Assembly: GCF_000143825.1 (NCBI RefSeq)
Contig: NZ_CM000961.1
Location: 434,001-498,000 of the forward strand
Direction: 5' to 3'
Length of the DNA stretch: 64,000 nt
From: Corynebacterium genitalium ATCC 33030
GTDB taxonomy: Bacteria; Actinomycetota; Actinomycetes; Mycobacteriales; Mycobacteriaceae
A model generated the notes under the pieces. The model was not told where the DNA came from and searched no databases. It saw nothing but the letters and a program-made list of their open reading frames with translations. Below, piece by piece: positions 54,213-62,619 of the stretch. The position numbers and the translations under genes were made by a program. How positions within the stretch are numbered: the stretch's first letter is position 1; the number at the start of each line of letters is the position of its first letter.

Positions 54213-54701
54213 TCACCGCCTGATCACGCGGTCCAGTTCGTCGGCAAAGCCGAGTTCGTCCGCAATGGAGTCGATGATGGTGGAGGGGTCGGCGGAGGTG
54301 TCGTCGATAAGCACTGCGAGCACCTGCTCGGAGAGACCAACGTCTTCCAGAATGGCGAAGTCGCCGTCCGCCCACCCGTCGACATTGTCCAGCTCATCCG
54401 GATCGATGTCCGGGATGTCAATGCCTGCCTGGTCGAGGATCTCCGCAGCGAAATCATCGTCCACGCCCATCGTCGCGTCCGAAATGAGCACGCGCACGTC
54501 ACTCGGGCCGGGGCGCACAATGACGAGGTACTCCTCCTCGACGTTCAGCAATGCGAAAGCAGCGCCCTCGCTACGCAGGTTGCGGACCGCCTTCACAGCG
54601 GTGGACAGGTGCTCGAAGTCATCGTCGAACCCTGCGACAACCCACTCGCCACCACGCATGGCCACGGTCACCGCGTAGCCATCCTCAAACTCTGCACCCA
54701 T
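54213..54701 (-). CDS. tRNA adenosine deaminase-associated protein
   Basis: This 162-residue acidic protein begins MGAEFEDGYAVTVAMRGGEWVVAGFDDDFEHLSTAV and ends in repeats rich in Asp (DIPDIDPDELDNVDGWADGDFAILEDVGL). It matches an actinobacterial family found almost always next to tadA. Biochemical function is unknown, and the steady linkage suggests a helper of TadA. It is co-directional with tadA with a 7-bp gap. Confidence 0.88.
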   Translation of the reverse strand: MGAEFEDGYAVTVAMRGGEWVVAGFDDDFEHLSTAVKAVRNLRSEGAAFALLNVEEEYLVIVRPGPSDVRVLISDATMGVDDDFAAEILDQAGIDIPDIDPDELDNVDGWADGDFAILEDVGLSEQVLAVLIDDTSADPSTIIDSIADELGFADELDRVIRR

Positions 54702-54740
54702 GCCTAGTCAGACTACCCGCGTTGTGGAACACTTGTCAGG

Positions 54741-55784
54741 GTGAACGGCCACAATCTGAGCAAGCGCGAACTCCCCCCTACCTGCGTGATCGGGCTAGGG
54801 CTCATCGGGGGATCCATCATGCGAGATCTGGCCGCCGCCGGCGTAGATGTCTACGGCTACAACCACTCCCGCTCCGGCGCACGCGCCGCCTCCCGCGAGG
54901 GTTTCGACGTCCACGATGACCTTTCCAGCGTGCTGTCCCGCGCCGCCTCCGACAACGCCTTGATCATTGTCGCCGTGCCGATGCATGCCGTGGAAGATGT
55001 GCTCGACGGCATCGCCCTGTACGCCCCGAACTGCGGGGTGACAGATGTGGTGAGCGTGAAGAAGTCCGTTTACGATCTGATCCGCGAGCGTGGCATGCAG
55101 CTGCGCTACGTTGGCGGGCACCCCATGTCCGGCACCGAAGATTCCGGCTGGGGCGCCTCACGCGAAGGCTTGTTCACCCGCGCGGCCTGGGCCGTCACCT
55201 ACGACTACGCCGTCGAGTGCGACAACGCAGGTCGCCGAGTGCCGGCGGACTGGATCGAGCTGTTTGCCGACGTCTGCGAGCTCGCCCGCATCTGCGGCGC
55301 GGAAGCCGTGCCGGTGTCTGTGGCTGCCCACGACGAAGCTGTCGCACGGGTCTCCCACCTGCCCCACGTGCTCGCCGAGGCGCTGGCCATCGTCGGTGAC
55401 CGTGGCGGCACCCTCGCCCAGTCGCTGGCGGCTGGGTCCTTCCGCGGAGCGACCCGCGTCGCCGGTACCGAGCCCGGACTCGTGCGCGCGATGTGCGAGA
55501 CCAACGCCGATGCCGTGGTGAAAACTATCGACGAGATCTTGGTCCTCCTGCAGGATGCCCGCGACTCCCTCGCCGACCCGGACCGCCCCTCCATCGAGCA
55601 GCTCGCCGGTGCCGGCTACCGCGCCGCCACCCGGATGGGCGCACGCAAGGGCGCCCGCGCCGAATCCGTGTCCCCGGTGAAGATCTCCTCGCGCCCCGTC
55701 ATGCGCATCCAGCTCGGCGCCCCCGGCTGGGTCAAAGCACTGCGGCAAACCGAGTCGCTCGGCGGGCGCATCGACGTCTTCTAG
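54741..55784 (+). CDS. tyrA: prephenate dehydrogenase
   Basis: This 347-residue NAD(P)-dependent enzyme is of the tyrosine branch. It has an N-terminal dinucleotide fold VIGLGLIGGSIMRDLAAAGVDVYGYNHS, the catalytic His region GGHPMSGTEDSGWGAS, and the helical C-terminal domain with SHLPHVLAEALAIVG and AAGSFRGATRVAGTEPGLVRAMCETN. No ACT domain is visible. The GTG start at 54741 gives the shortest N-terminus before the Rossmann fold. It is divergent from the tadA pair. Confidence 0.93.
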   Translation: MNGHNLSKRELPPTCVIGLGLIGGSIMRDLAAAGVDVYGYNHSRSGARAASREGFDVHDDLSSVLSRAASDNALIIVAVPMHAVEDVLDGIALYAPNCGVTDVVSVKKSVYDLIRERGMQLRYVGGHPMSGTEDSGWGASREGLFTRAAWAVTYDYAVECDNAGRRVPADWIELFADVCELARICGAEAVPVSVAAHDEAVARVSHLPHVLAEALAIVGDRGGTLAQSLAAGSFRGATRVAGTEPGLVRAMCETNADAVVKTIDEILVLLQDARDSLADPDRPSIEQLAGAGYRAATRMGARKGARAESVSPVKISSRPVMRIQLGAPGWVKALRQTESLGGRIDVF

Positions 55785-55930
55785 TCCACGCGTGCCCTCG
55801 TTTATGCCCCCGTTTCATCGTGCGGCATGCCGTGATCTCCACGCTCTGAGCTCGATACTGGGTGAAGTGTGTGGAAAGATGAAATCCCTGAAGAACCTGA
55901 ATTTTCAGTGTAATTTTTCTGGAGGCATGC

Positions 55931-57196
55931 ATGACAACGATTTCAGCCCGGGGACTCTATAAAGTCTTCGGCAAAGATCCGCAGAACGCGATCGCCGCCC
56001 TTGAAAACGGCGCGAGCCGCGAAGAACTAATGGAAAAGGGCAGCACAGCCGCCGTCATCGACGCCTCTTTCGATGTGGAGCCGGGCGAGATTTTCGTCAT
56101 CATGGGCCTGTCCGGCTGCGGCAAGTCCACGCTCATCCGCATGGTCAACGGACTCTTGCCCGCCTCCGGCGGCACCCTAGAGATCGACGGCACCCCGTTG
56201 ACGGAGATGTCCGAATCCCAGCTGCGCGACCTCCGCCGCGACAAGATCTCCATGGTCTTCCAGCATTTCGCGCTGCTCCCCCACCGCACCGTGCTGCAGA
56301 ACGCGGCCTACGGCCTGGAAATCAAGGGCGTGTCCAAGGCCGAGCGCGACGAGAAGGCGCACGAGGCGCTGCGCATGGTCGACCTCGACGGATGGGCCGA
56401 CTACATGCCGGGCGAACTCTCCGGCGGCATGCAGCAGCGCGTCGGCCTCGCCCGCGCGCTCGCTGCGGACACCGATGTCCTGCTCATGGACGAGGCATTC
56501 TCCGCGCTCGACCCGCTGATCCGCAAAGACATGCAGGACCAGCTCATCGAGCTGCAGGGCAAGCTGAACAAGACCATTTTGTTCATCACCCACGACCTCA
56601 ACGAAGCCATGCGCATCGGCGACCGCATCGCGATGATGCGGTCCGGCCGCATCGAGCAGATCGGCACCGCCGAAGACATCCTCCAGAACCCGGCGAATAA
56701 CTTCGTCGCCGACTTCGTCAAAGACGTCGACCGTGCGCGCGTGCTCACCGCCGACAACATCGCCGAGCAGCCGAAGGAGACCCTCGGCGCAGGCCACGGA
56801 CCGCTCACCGCGCAGAAACTCCTGCGCGAGACGCAGAACCCGTGGCTCGTCGTTCTCAACCGCGACCGCACGCCCGCCGGCATCGTGTGGGAAGACGCTG
56901 TCGCGCGCGCCGTGCGCAACAGCGAGAACGCGCTTCCGCTTAACGACGGCCCGGCAACTCACACCGTCCACAAAGACACCCCCCTTCACGAGCTGTTCCA
57001 GCTCGCCGCGGACTCCCCGACCCCGATCGTGGTCACGGACAACGACGGCAAATTCTGCGGTGTCGTCCCACGCGTGACGCTACTGTCCGCCGCATCCACT
57101 GAGAGCAGCGATCCCGCCGCGGCGGCCGCCGCCGACGATGCCGATGCCCGCGCTGCAACCACTGCACACACCACGACCAACGAGGTGAACGAGTAA
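55931..57196 (+). CDS. proV: glycine betaine/proline ABC transporter ATPase with CBS region
   Basis: This 421-residue ATPase is of the ProV/OpuAA class: an N-terminal KVFG-KDP extension, Walker A GLSGCGKSTLIRMVNGL, Q-loop VFQHFALLPHRTV, signature ELSGGMQQRVGLARAL, Walker B DVLLMDEAFSALDPLIRKDMQ and the His in LFITHDLNEAMRIGDRI. A CBS-like region (about 280-385) may sense ionic strength. The tail is Ala/Asp/Thr-rich. GGAGG precedes ATG 55931. It overlaps the permease gene by one base. It imports compatible solutes under osmotic stress. Confidence 0.94.
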   Translation: MTTISARGLYKVFGKDPQNAIAALENGASREELMEKGSTAAVIDASFDVEPGEIFVIMGLSGCGKSTLIRMVNGLLPASGGTLEIDGTPLTEMSESQLRDLRRDKISMVFQHFALLPHRTVLQNAAYGLEIKGVSKAERDEKAHEALRMVDLDGWADYMPGELSGGMQQRVGLARALAADTDVLLMDEAFSALDPLIRKDMQDQLIELQGKLNKTILFITHDLNEAMRIGDRIAMMRSGRIEQIGTAEDILQNPANNFVADFVKDVDRARVLTADNIAEQPKETLGAGHGPLTAQKLLRETQNPWLVVLNRDRTPAGIVWEDAVARAVRNSENALPLNDGPATHTVHKDTPLHELFQLAADSPTPIVVTDNDGKFCGVVPRVTLLSAASTESSDPAAAAAADDADARAATTAHTTTNEVNE

Positions 57197-58077
57197 TGGA
57201 CCAGACTTTGATTCCCCGCATCAACGTCGGCGACTGGGTCAACGACGGCATCGACTGGCTCACAGACAACGCCACAGTGCTTTTCAACGCCTTCAGTGCC
57301 GTCATGACATTCCTCGTCGAGGGCTTTTCCAACGCACTGTTGTCCATCCCGGTCTTCATTCTGCTGGCCATCCTGGTGCTCATCGCCTGGTTCGTCCGCT
57401 CCTGGCGCTTGGCCCTCGGCGCTTTGATCGGCTTCCTGCTGGTGATGGGCATGCGGCAGTGGGAGACCATGCTGCAGACAATGTCGCTGGTGCTCGTGTC
57501 CACCCTGACCGCGGTAATCATGGCGATCCCGCTGGGCATCTGGGCGGCGAAGTCGGAGACGGTGAGCAAGATCGTCCGCCCGATCATGGACTTCATGCAG
57601 ACCATGCCGGCATTCGTCTATCTGATTCCGGCCGTGACCTTCTTCTCCATCGGTGTCGTGCCGGGCGTGTTCTCCACCATCATCTTCGCGCTGCCCCCGG
57701 GCGTGCGCATGACGGAGCTGGGCATCCGCCAGGTGGACGAGGAGACCGTCGAGGCCGGCCGTTCCTACGGCGCGACCCCGTGGCAGATTCTGCGCGGCAT
57801 CCAGCTGCCGCTGGCAGTGCCGACGATCATGGCCGGAATCAACCAGGTCATCATGCTCTCGCTTTCCATGGCCGTCATCGCCGGCATGGTCGGCGCCGAC
57901 GGTCTGGGCAAAGAAGTCACCGCCGCGATCTCCACGCTGGATGTCGCCCAGGGTGTCGAAGCAGGTCTGGCCGTGGTCATCCTGGCGGTCTACCTCGACC
58001 GTCTCACCGCCGCACTGGGCGATTTGAATGCATATAAGTCGTCTCTTTTGACCCAGATCCGGAATCGAAAAAACTAG
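57196..58077 (+). CDS. proW: glycine betaine/proline ABC transporter permease
   Basis: This 293-residue permease has six to eight helices and the EAA-type loop for ATPase contact, GIRQVDEETVEAGRSYGATPWQILRGIQLPLAVPTIMAGINQ. The central MDFMQTMPAFVYLIPAVTFFSIGVVPGVFSTIIFALPPGVRMTELG is typical of ProW/OpuAB. Its start lies within the proV stop (TAATG). A hairpin and 200 bp separate it from the binding-protein gene. Confidence 0.95.
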   Translation: MDQTLIPRINVGDWVNDGIDWLTDNATVLFNAFSAVMTFLVEGFSNALLSIPVFILLAILVLIAWFVRSWRLALGALIGFLLVMGMRQWETMLQTMSLVLVSTLTAVIMAIPLGIWAAKSETVSKIVRPIMDFMQTMPAFVYLIPAVTFFSIGVVPGVFSTIIFALPPGVRMTELGIRQVDEETVEAGRSYGATPWQILRGIQLPLAVPTIMAGINQVIMLSLSMAVIAGMVGADGLGKEVTAAISTLDVAQGVEAGLAVVILAVYLDRLTAALGDLNAYKSSLLTQIRNRKN

Positions 58078-58170
58078 CGCACTCCGCCCTACCTGTAATT
58101 TTCCTTGGCTGAAGATTGGATCATTCTCTATAATTGGTGGAATAACCCCACATCTGCTGGAGAAATGCGC

Positions 58171-58210
58171 GCGCCGCTTCACCGCTGAATCACTCGGGGT
58201 GAGGCGGCGC
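58171..58210 (+). promoter_or_regulatory. hairpin between proW and proX
   Basis: GCGCCGCTTCACC (58171-58183) pairs with GGTGAGGCGGCGC (58198-58210), with one G-U pair and a 14-nt loop. No T-run follows. It may stabilise the 5' end of a separate binding-protein message or limit read-through. Confidence 0.6.
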
Positions 58211-58282
58211 CGCCTTTTCTGGCGGGGACGGGGGAGGCACGGAGATTTTGTCTTACACAGTCGAAGAAGGGACTTACTTTCA

Positions 58283-59188
58283 ATGACCATCCGTAAAACG
58301 CTAGCTACGCTGTCTGCCGCCACGCTCATCTTCGGGCTGACGGCATGCTCCGACTCTGGCGACACCGCTTCGAGCGAAGGGGGCGACGGAGACAAGGGCA
58401 CCATCACCCTGGGCTACCTGCCGTCCTGGACCGACGGCCTGTCCACCGCTTACCTGCTGGAGAACAAGCTCGAGGCCGCCGGCTACACCGTCGAGCACGA
58501 GACCCTCACCGACGCCGCCGTCCTCTACGCCGGCCTGGCCAAGGGCGATATCGACCTGTACCCGTCCGCATGGCCGGAGAAGACCCACGCGCAGTACATG
58601 GACAAGTACTCCGACGACATCGAGGACTTGGGCGCCTACTACGACAATGCACTGCTGACCTGGGCTGTGCCGGAGTACATGGAGGACATCAACTCCATTG
58701 AGGACCTGAAGGGCAAGGCGGACGACTTCGGCGGCAAGGTCGTCGGCATCGAGCCTGGCGCCGGCCTGACCAAGGCATCCGAGGAGGCCATCACCGAGTA
58801 CGGCCTGGATGCCGACGGATACTCCTTGTCCACCTCTTCCACCCCAGCTATGCTCTCCGAGCTGCAGACCGCGGTGGACGGCGAGAAGGACATCGTCGTC
58901 ACCCTGTGGCGCCCGTTCTGGGCCAACTCCAAGTTCCCGGTCAAGGACCTGGAGGACCCGAAGGGCGCACTCGGTGAGCCGGAGTCCCTGCACTGGCTCG
59001 CACGCGGCGGCTTCGCCGAGGACAACCCCGAGGTGGCCAAGTGGCTCGAGGACCTGAAGCTCTCCGACGACGAGTACGGCTCCCTCGAGGACACCGTGGT
59101 CAACGAGTACGGCGAAGGCAAGGAGCCTGAAGCGATCGAGGCATGGCTGGGCGAGAACCCCGACATTGTCAAGGATCTCGAGAGCTAG
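58283..59188 (+). CDS. proX: glycine betaine-binding lipoprotein
   Basis: This 301-residue substrate-binding protein begins MTIRKTLATLSAATLIFGLTACSDSGD, a lipoprotein signal with lipobox LTAC, and is anchored to the outer face of the membrane. The OpuAC-type fold has ITLGYLPSWTDGLSTAYLLENKL, LAKGDIDLYPSAWPEKTH and ITLWRPFWAN-like VVTLWRPFWANSKFPVKDL, with Trp residues that could build the aromatic betaine cage. ATG 58283 begins the signal, while an upstream in-frame codon would not. It is the last gene of the transporter operon. Confidence 0.93.
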   Translation: MTIRKTLATLSAATLIFGLTACSDSGDTASSEGGDGDKGTITLGYLPSWTDGLSTAYLLENKLEAAGYTVEHETLTDAAVLYAGLAKGDIDLYPSAWPEKTHAQYMDKYSDDIEDLGAYYDNALLTWAVPEYMEDINSIEDLKGKADDFGGKVVGIEPGAGLTKASEEAITEYGLDADGYSLSTSSTPAMLSELQTAVDGEKDIVVTLWRPFWANSKFPVKDLEDPKGALGEPESLHWLARGGFAEDNPEVAKWLEDLKLSDDEYGSLEDTVVNEYGEGKEPEAIEAWLGENPDIVKDLES

Positions 59189-59245
59189 TCTTTTGAGTTC
59201 CTAGCAGCTCCGCGCTCGCTGCAGCGCAGGGGTAGGCAAAAGCGA

Positions 59246-59277
59246 AGGGCCCTACCTGAAACACCAGGTAGGGCCCT
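59246..59277. terminator. strong terminator after proX
   Basis: AGGGCCCTACCTG and CAGGTAGGGCCCT are perfect 13-bp arms with a 6-nt loop, followed by TCATTTTATT. It also ends tRNA-Arg transcription on the other strand. Confidence 0.9.
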
Positions 59278-59285
59278 CATTTTAT

Positions 59286-59361
59286 TGGTGCGCCCGGAGG
59301 GATTCGAACCCCCAACCTTCTGATCCGTAGTCAGATGCTCTATCCGTTGAGCTACGGGCGC
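59286..59361 (-). tRNA. tRNA-Arg (anticodon ACG), copy 1
   Basis: A 76-nt tRNA has acceptor GCGCCCG/CGGGCGC, anticodon stem TCTGA/TCAGA around CTACGGA (anticodon ACG), T arm GGGGGTTCGAATCCCTC and an encoded CCA. It is identical to 62375-62450. A34 is a TadA substrate. Confidence 0.96.
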
Positions 59362-59421
59362 GTGCTTTTTGCAACGAGATGTAACGGTACACCACGGTGA
59401 ACAGCAGGAAAAATCAGCAGG

Positions 59422-60786
59422 TCACAGGCCCAGGACCGAGGTAGCGATGAGGAAGTAGATGATCAGACCCGTCGCATCGCAGAAGGTGGAGATGAACGGG
59501 TTGGAGAACACTGCCGGGTCAGCGCCCACCGTCTTCGCCACGATCGGCATGGCGCCGCCCACCGTCGCCGACATTGTGCAGATGGCCAGCAGGGTCGATC
59601 CGATGATGATGCCGATGTCCAAATCGTAGACCAACGAGGCCAGCACGAAACCGATCGAGCCGAGAACGGCACCCAGCATGAACCCGACACGGATTTCACG
59701 CCACATGACTTTGAGGATGTCGGCCTTGTGGACGTCGCCAAGCGCAAGGGCACGCGTCACGGTCGTTGCCGCCTGGTTGCCGGTGTTTCCGCCGGTGCCG
59801 GTGAGCAGCGGGATGAACAGGGACAGCACCACGGCCTGCTCGAGCTTCCCCTCGAACACGTCCAGGACCTGCACGGTGAGAATCGCCGAGATCGCCAGCA
59901 CCAGCAGCCACACGATGCGCGAACGCATCAGGGTGAACACGGGCGTGGACAGGTACGGCCGCTTCAGCGCTTCCGAACCACCCTGGCGGGCGCTGTCCTC
60001 GGTGTCCTCGGACTCGACCACGGCCTGAGCTTCGTCGAAGGTGAAAATGCCCACGAGGCGGTTGTTGTTGTCCACCACCGGGATGGCCAGCAGCGCCAGC
60101 GGGAGGAACCAGCGGGCGGTGTCTTCTGCATCATCCTCCGCCTGCGCCCACGGCGAATCCTGCACTAGGTCAGACACAAGGTCATTGGCATCCGCGAGGA
60201 ACAAGTCGCGCATCTTCACAATGCCCACCAGCTGCCGGTCTTCATCCATCACCGGGATGGTGTAGATGGTCTCCAGCTCCTCGGCCTCTTCGCGCAGCAG
60301 GTTCGCGACCTCTTGCGCGGTCATGTCCCCGTAGATCTCCGGAATCTCCGGGGACATCACACGGCCGACCGAGCCCTTTTCGTAGCCGAGGACCACATTC
60401 GTGTTCTCTTGGTCCTGCTCGTTGAGCTCTTTGAGGAGGCGGTCGGCCACCGGGGCGGGAAGCTCGTCGAGAAGCATGACGCGGTCTTCCGCACCCATCT
60501 CCTCGAAGAATGCGGCGACTTCATCGTCGCCAAGCGCGCGCACCATGTCGGCCTGGTGGTTGGGGTCGAGCGCGTCAAAAACAGCGCCGGCACGCTCGGG
60601 CGACAGCAGGCGGAACAGCACCGCACTGCGTTTGACAGGCGACCGTTCAATCAGCCAGATGATGTCGTTGAGCTGCGCTTCTTCCAACAGGCCACAGATC
60701 TTTTCGGCGTGGTCGCCGTCGATGTCGTGCGACTCGATCATGCGCTCGAGCTCAAGCAGGGCATCGTGCTGCTCAACGGTGGCCAT
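59422..60786 (-). CDS. mgtE: MgtE-family magnesium transporter
   Basis: This 454-residue Mg2+ channel/transporter has an N-terminal helical domain (about 1-130), two CBS domains (about 135-260; MSPEIPEIYGDMTAQEVANLL, DEDRQLVGIVKMRDLFLA, DNNNRLVGIFTFDEA), a plug helix, and five membrane helices with the conserved PLLTGTGGNTGNQAATTVTRALALGD and IISTFCDATGLIIYF. ATG 60786 has AAAGGA upstream. A longer reading to 60969 would cross the IS481 end and the tRNA-derived repeat, so it is rejected. Intracellular Mg2+ closes the pore in this family. Confidence 0.95.
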   Translation of the reverse strand: MATVEQHDALLELERMIESHDIDGDHAEKICGLLEEAQLNDIIWLIERSPVKRSAVLFRLLSPERAGAVFDALDPNHQADMVRALGDDEVAAFFEEMGAEDRVMLLDELPAPVADRLLKELNEQDQENTNVVLGYEKGSVGRVMSPEIPEIYGDMTAQEVANLLREEAEELETIYTIPVMDEDRQLVGIVKMRDLFLADANDLVSDLVQDSPWAQAEDDAEDTARWFLPLALLAIPVVDNNNRLVGIFTFDEAQAVVESEDTEDSARQGGSEALKRPYLSTPVFTLMRSRIVWLLVLAISAILTVQVLDVFEGKLEQAVVLSLFIPLLTGTGGNTGNQAATTVTRALALGDVHKADILKVMWREIRVGFMLGAVLGSIGFVLASLVYDLDIGIIIGSTLLAICTMSATVGGAMPIVAKTVGADPAVFSNPFISTFCDATGLIIYFLIATSVLGL

Positions 60787-60868
60787 GCTGGTCCTTTCGC
60801 CACGGGATATTCCGAAGCTTGAGGGTAGCGGAATATCCCGGCCAGCGAAGTCCGAGTAGGAGCTAAAA

Positions 60869-60884
60869 ATGGTGCGCCCGGAGG
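60869..60884. repeat. left target duplication of the IS481-type element (tRNA-Arg 3' end)
   Basis: ATGGTGCGCCCGGAGG equals 62374-62389, which is the 3' end of the tRNA-Arg gene. This copy is an orphan fragment. Confidence 0.8.
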
Positions 60885-61088
60885 TGTCTGAAGTCATGAC
60901 ATAGTTGACACGGCGTGCCTGGGACAGCATTCCTGATGGTTGACAGGTCAGTCGCGACATTGTTGACACTTAGGGGGTAGAAACAATCTGGGGTGATGGT
61001 TGACACCTCAGTCGCGACATCATTGACACCTCCCGCCACCCCCGCGTGTTTAGTGACGGTGCTGGTATCAGTCGGGACATCGTTGACA
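60885..61088 (+). repeat. iterated terminal motif at the left end of the IS481-type element
   Basis: Four copies of a motif close to CAGTCGCGACATnnTTGACA begin at about 60891, 60949, 61009 and 61069, spaced 58, 60 and 60 bp. The middle two are also preceded by TGATGGTTGACA. The last ends one base before the transposase ATG. Two inverted copies lie at the right end (62323-62347 and 62348-62373). Confidence 0.8.
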
Positions 61089-61089
61089 G

Positions 61090-62277
61090 ATGAACAGCCC
61101 GAACCGAAATCTCGCCATCGTCAAAGCCGTCCGCGATCAAGGCGAACCAGTCACCAAAGTCGCCAAACGATTCGGCATCTCCCGCCAACGCATCTACAAG
61201 ATCCTCTCCGAGTTCGACGCCGGAGGCGAACAAGCCATCGCCCCCAAATCGCGCGCGCCGCACACCCACCCCAATGCCGTGCCGGAGACCCTGCGCAACC
61301 ACATCATCGACATGCGCAAAGAACTCACCAAAGCAGGTTTCGACGCAGGGCCCGACACCATCGCTTTCCACTTAGGACAACAAGGCCTGCGTGTGCCGTC
61401 AACATCGACGATCCGCCGGATCATCACTGAAGCCGGACTTGTTGCCCCGCAACCGCAAAAGAAACCACGCAGCTCCTACATCAGGTTTGAAGCGGCCATG
61501 CCCAACGAATGCTGGCAGGCCGACATCACCTACCTCTTCCTCATCGACGGCAGGCGCGTAGAAGTCCTCGACTTCATCGACGACCACTCCCGCTACCTGC
61601 TATCGATCACCGCCCGGCCAGCATTTACAGGGCCAGCTGTCGCAGCAGAACTACAGCGCCTCATCGACACCTACGGCCCACCGGCATCCACACTCACTGA
61701 CAACGGGCTGGTGTTCACCGCCCGACTAGCCGGACGCAAAGGCGGCAGAAACGCATTCGAGAAAACACTTAACGACAACCGTATCCAGCAGAAAAACGGC
61801 CGGCCAGGCCACCCACAAACCCAAGGCAAAATCGAACGCTTCCACCAAACACTCAAACGCTGGATCAACGCACAACCACCAGCAGAAACCATCCCCCAAC
61901 TACAACGGCAGCTCAACGAATTCACCGCCTACTACAACACCGAACGCCCCCACCGATCACTCGGACGCCGTACCCCACACCAGGCCTACACAACAGGACC
62001 TAAAGCTGAACCAACCTTCACCCCGAAAGAAGAATGGCGCACCCGCAACGACGTCGTCGCCGCCAGCGGCAAAGTCACCATCCGCTACGCCGGCAGGCTC
62101 TACAGCCTAGGAATCGGCCGAGCCCACAGCGGCGAAGAAGTCCTGATGATCATCACCGACAACCACATCACGACATCACTAAAAGAAACCGGCGAACCCA
62201 TCACCGAGCACTACATCGACACATCCCGCAACTACCAAAAACCATACTGGCGAAAAGGCCAACCCCCACTGACCTGA
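61090..62277 (+). CDS. IS481-family transposase
   Basis: This 395-residue transposase has an N-terminal helix-turn-helix (VTKVAKRFGISRQRIYKILSEF), a second helical DNA-binding part, and the rve core with DDE residues in CWQADITYLFLIDGRRVEV, TLTDNGLVFTAR and GKIERFHQTLKRW. It ends in a short beta-rich C-terminal domain (ASGKVTIRYAGRLYSLGIGRAHSG). It is full length with no frame break, so it may be active. There is no clear Shine-Dalgarno sequence. The last iteron abuts the ATG, which would let transposase binding repress its own expression. Confidence 0.93.
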   Translation: MNSPNRNLAIVKAVRDQGEPVTKVAKRFGISRQRIYKILSEFDAGGEQAIAPKSRAPHTHPNAVPETLRNHIIDMRKELTKAGFDAGPDTIAFHLGQQGLRVPSTSTIRRIITEAGLVAPQPQKKPRSSYIRFEAAMPNECWQADITYLFLIDGRRVEVLDFIDDHSRYLLSITARPAFTGPAVAAELQRLIDTYGPPASTLTDNGLVFTARLAGRKGGRNAFEKTLNDNRIQQKNGRPGHPQTQGKIERFHQTLKRWINAQPPAETIPQLQRQLNEFTAYYNTERPHRSLGRRTPHQAYTTGPKAEPTFTPKEEWRTRNDVVAASGKVTIRYAGRLYSLGIGRAHSGEEVLMIITDNHITTSLKETGEPITEHYIDTSRNYQKPYWRKGQPPLT

Positions 62278-62373
62278 AAACCACAACCGGCGCCTTGGAA
62301 AAAATAAACACCAAGACGCCGGTTTGTCCACCATGTCGCGACTCATCTGTCAACAATGTCGCGACTGATGACA

Positions 62374-62389
62374 ATGGTGCGCCCGGAGG
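62374..62389. repeat. right target duplication, within the tRNA-Arg 3' end
   Basis: This exact copy of 60869-60884 contains the encoded CCA and acceptor-stem strand of tRNA-Arg copy 2. Confidence 0.8.
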
Positions 62390-62450
62390 GATTCGAACCC
62401 CCAACCTTCTGATCCGTAGTCAGATGCTCTATCCGTTGAGCTACGGGCGC
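62375..62450 (-). tRNA. tRNA-Arg (anticodon ACG), copy 2
   Basis: All 76 nt are identical to 59286-59361. The 3' CCA lies one base from the IS481-type element, so transcription now runs straight into the element and any original terminator has been moved away. Confidence 0.96.
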
Positions 62451-62451
62451 G

Positions 62452-62541
62452 TGGCGGAGATGACAGGATTTGAACCTGCGGACCTCGTGAAAGGTCAACT
62501 CCTTAGCAGGGAGCCCCAATCGGCCACTCTGGCACATCTCC
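62452..62541 (-). tRNA. tRNA-Ser (anticodon GCT)
   Basis: A 90-nt class II tRNA has acceptor GGAGATG/CATCTCC, anticodon stem CTCC/GGAG around CTGCTAA (anticodon GCT), a long variable arm, T arm GCAGGTTCAAATCCTGT and an encoded CCA. Its 3' end is one base from the tRNA-Arg 5' end, so the pair is probably one transcript. Confidence 0.94.
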
Positions 62542-62619
62542 AACGGCCTTCAGCAGGCCTGGACTTACATTACCCACATTCGTGCGGTCGGCCAAAACAC
62601 CTGTCTAGAATCTTTGAGC

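Larger units (their letters stand above)
60885..62373. mobile_element. IS481-family insertion sequence inserted at a tRNA-Arg 3' end
   Basis: The 1489-bp element runs from TGTC (60885) to GACA (62373). The two ends are inverted repeats matching at about 20 of 26 positions, and a better match to the right end lies 56 bp inside the left end. A 16-bp target duplication flanks it. One transposase gene is carried. Its target is the end of tRNA-Arg copy 2, which stays complete because of the duplication. Confidence 0.85.

Noticed and set aside
60787..60969. N-terminal extension of MgtE by 61 residues
   Set aside because: The extension would be encoded by the IS481 end and the tRNA scrap. The downstream ATG has a proper ribosome site and the normal family N-terminus.
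60869..62389. Integrative element with attL/attR in tRNA-Arg
   Set aside because: The direct repeats abut the inverted ends of a transposase-only element and no tyrosine or serine integrase is present, so they are better read as a target duplication.
59286..62450. Composite transposon or tandem duplication bounded by the two identical tRNA-Arg genes
   Set aside because: Identity stops at the tRNA ends and the flanking DNA differs. Two identical tRNA genes are common and need no mobile-element explanation.
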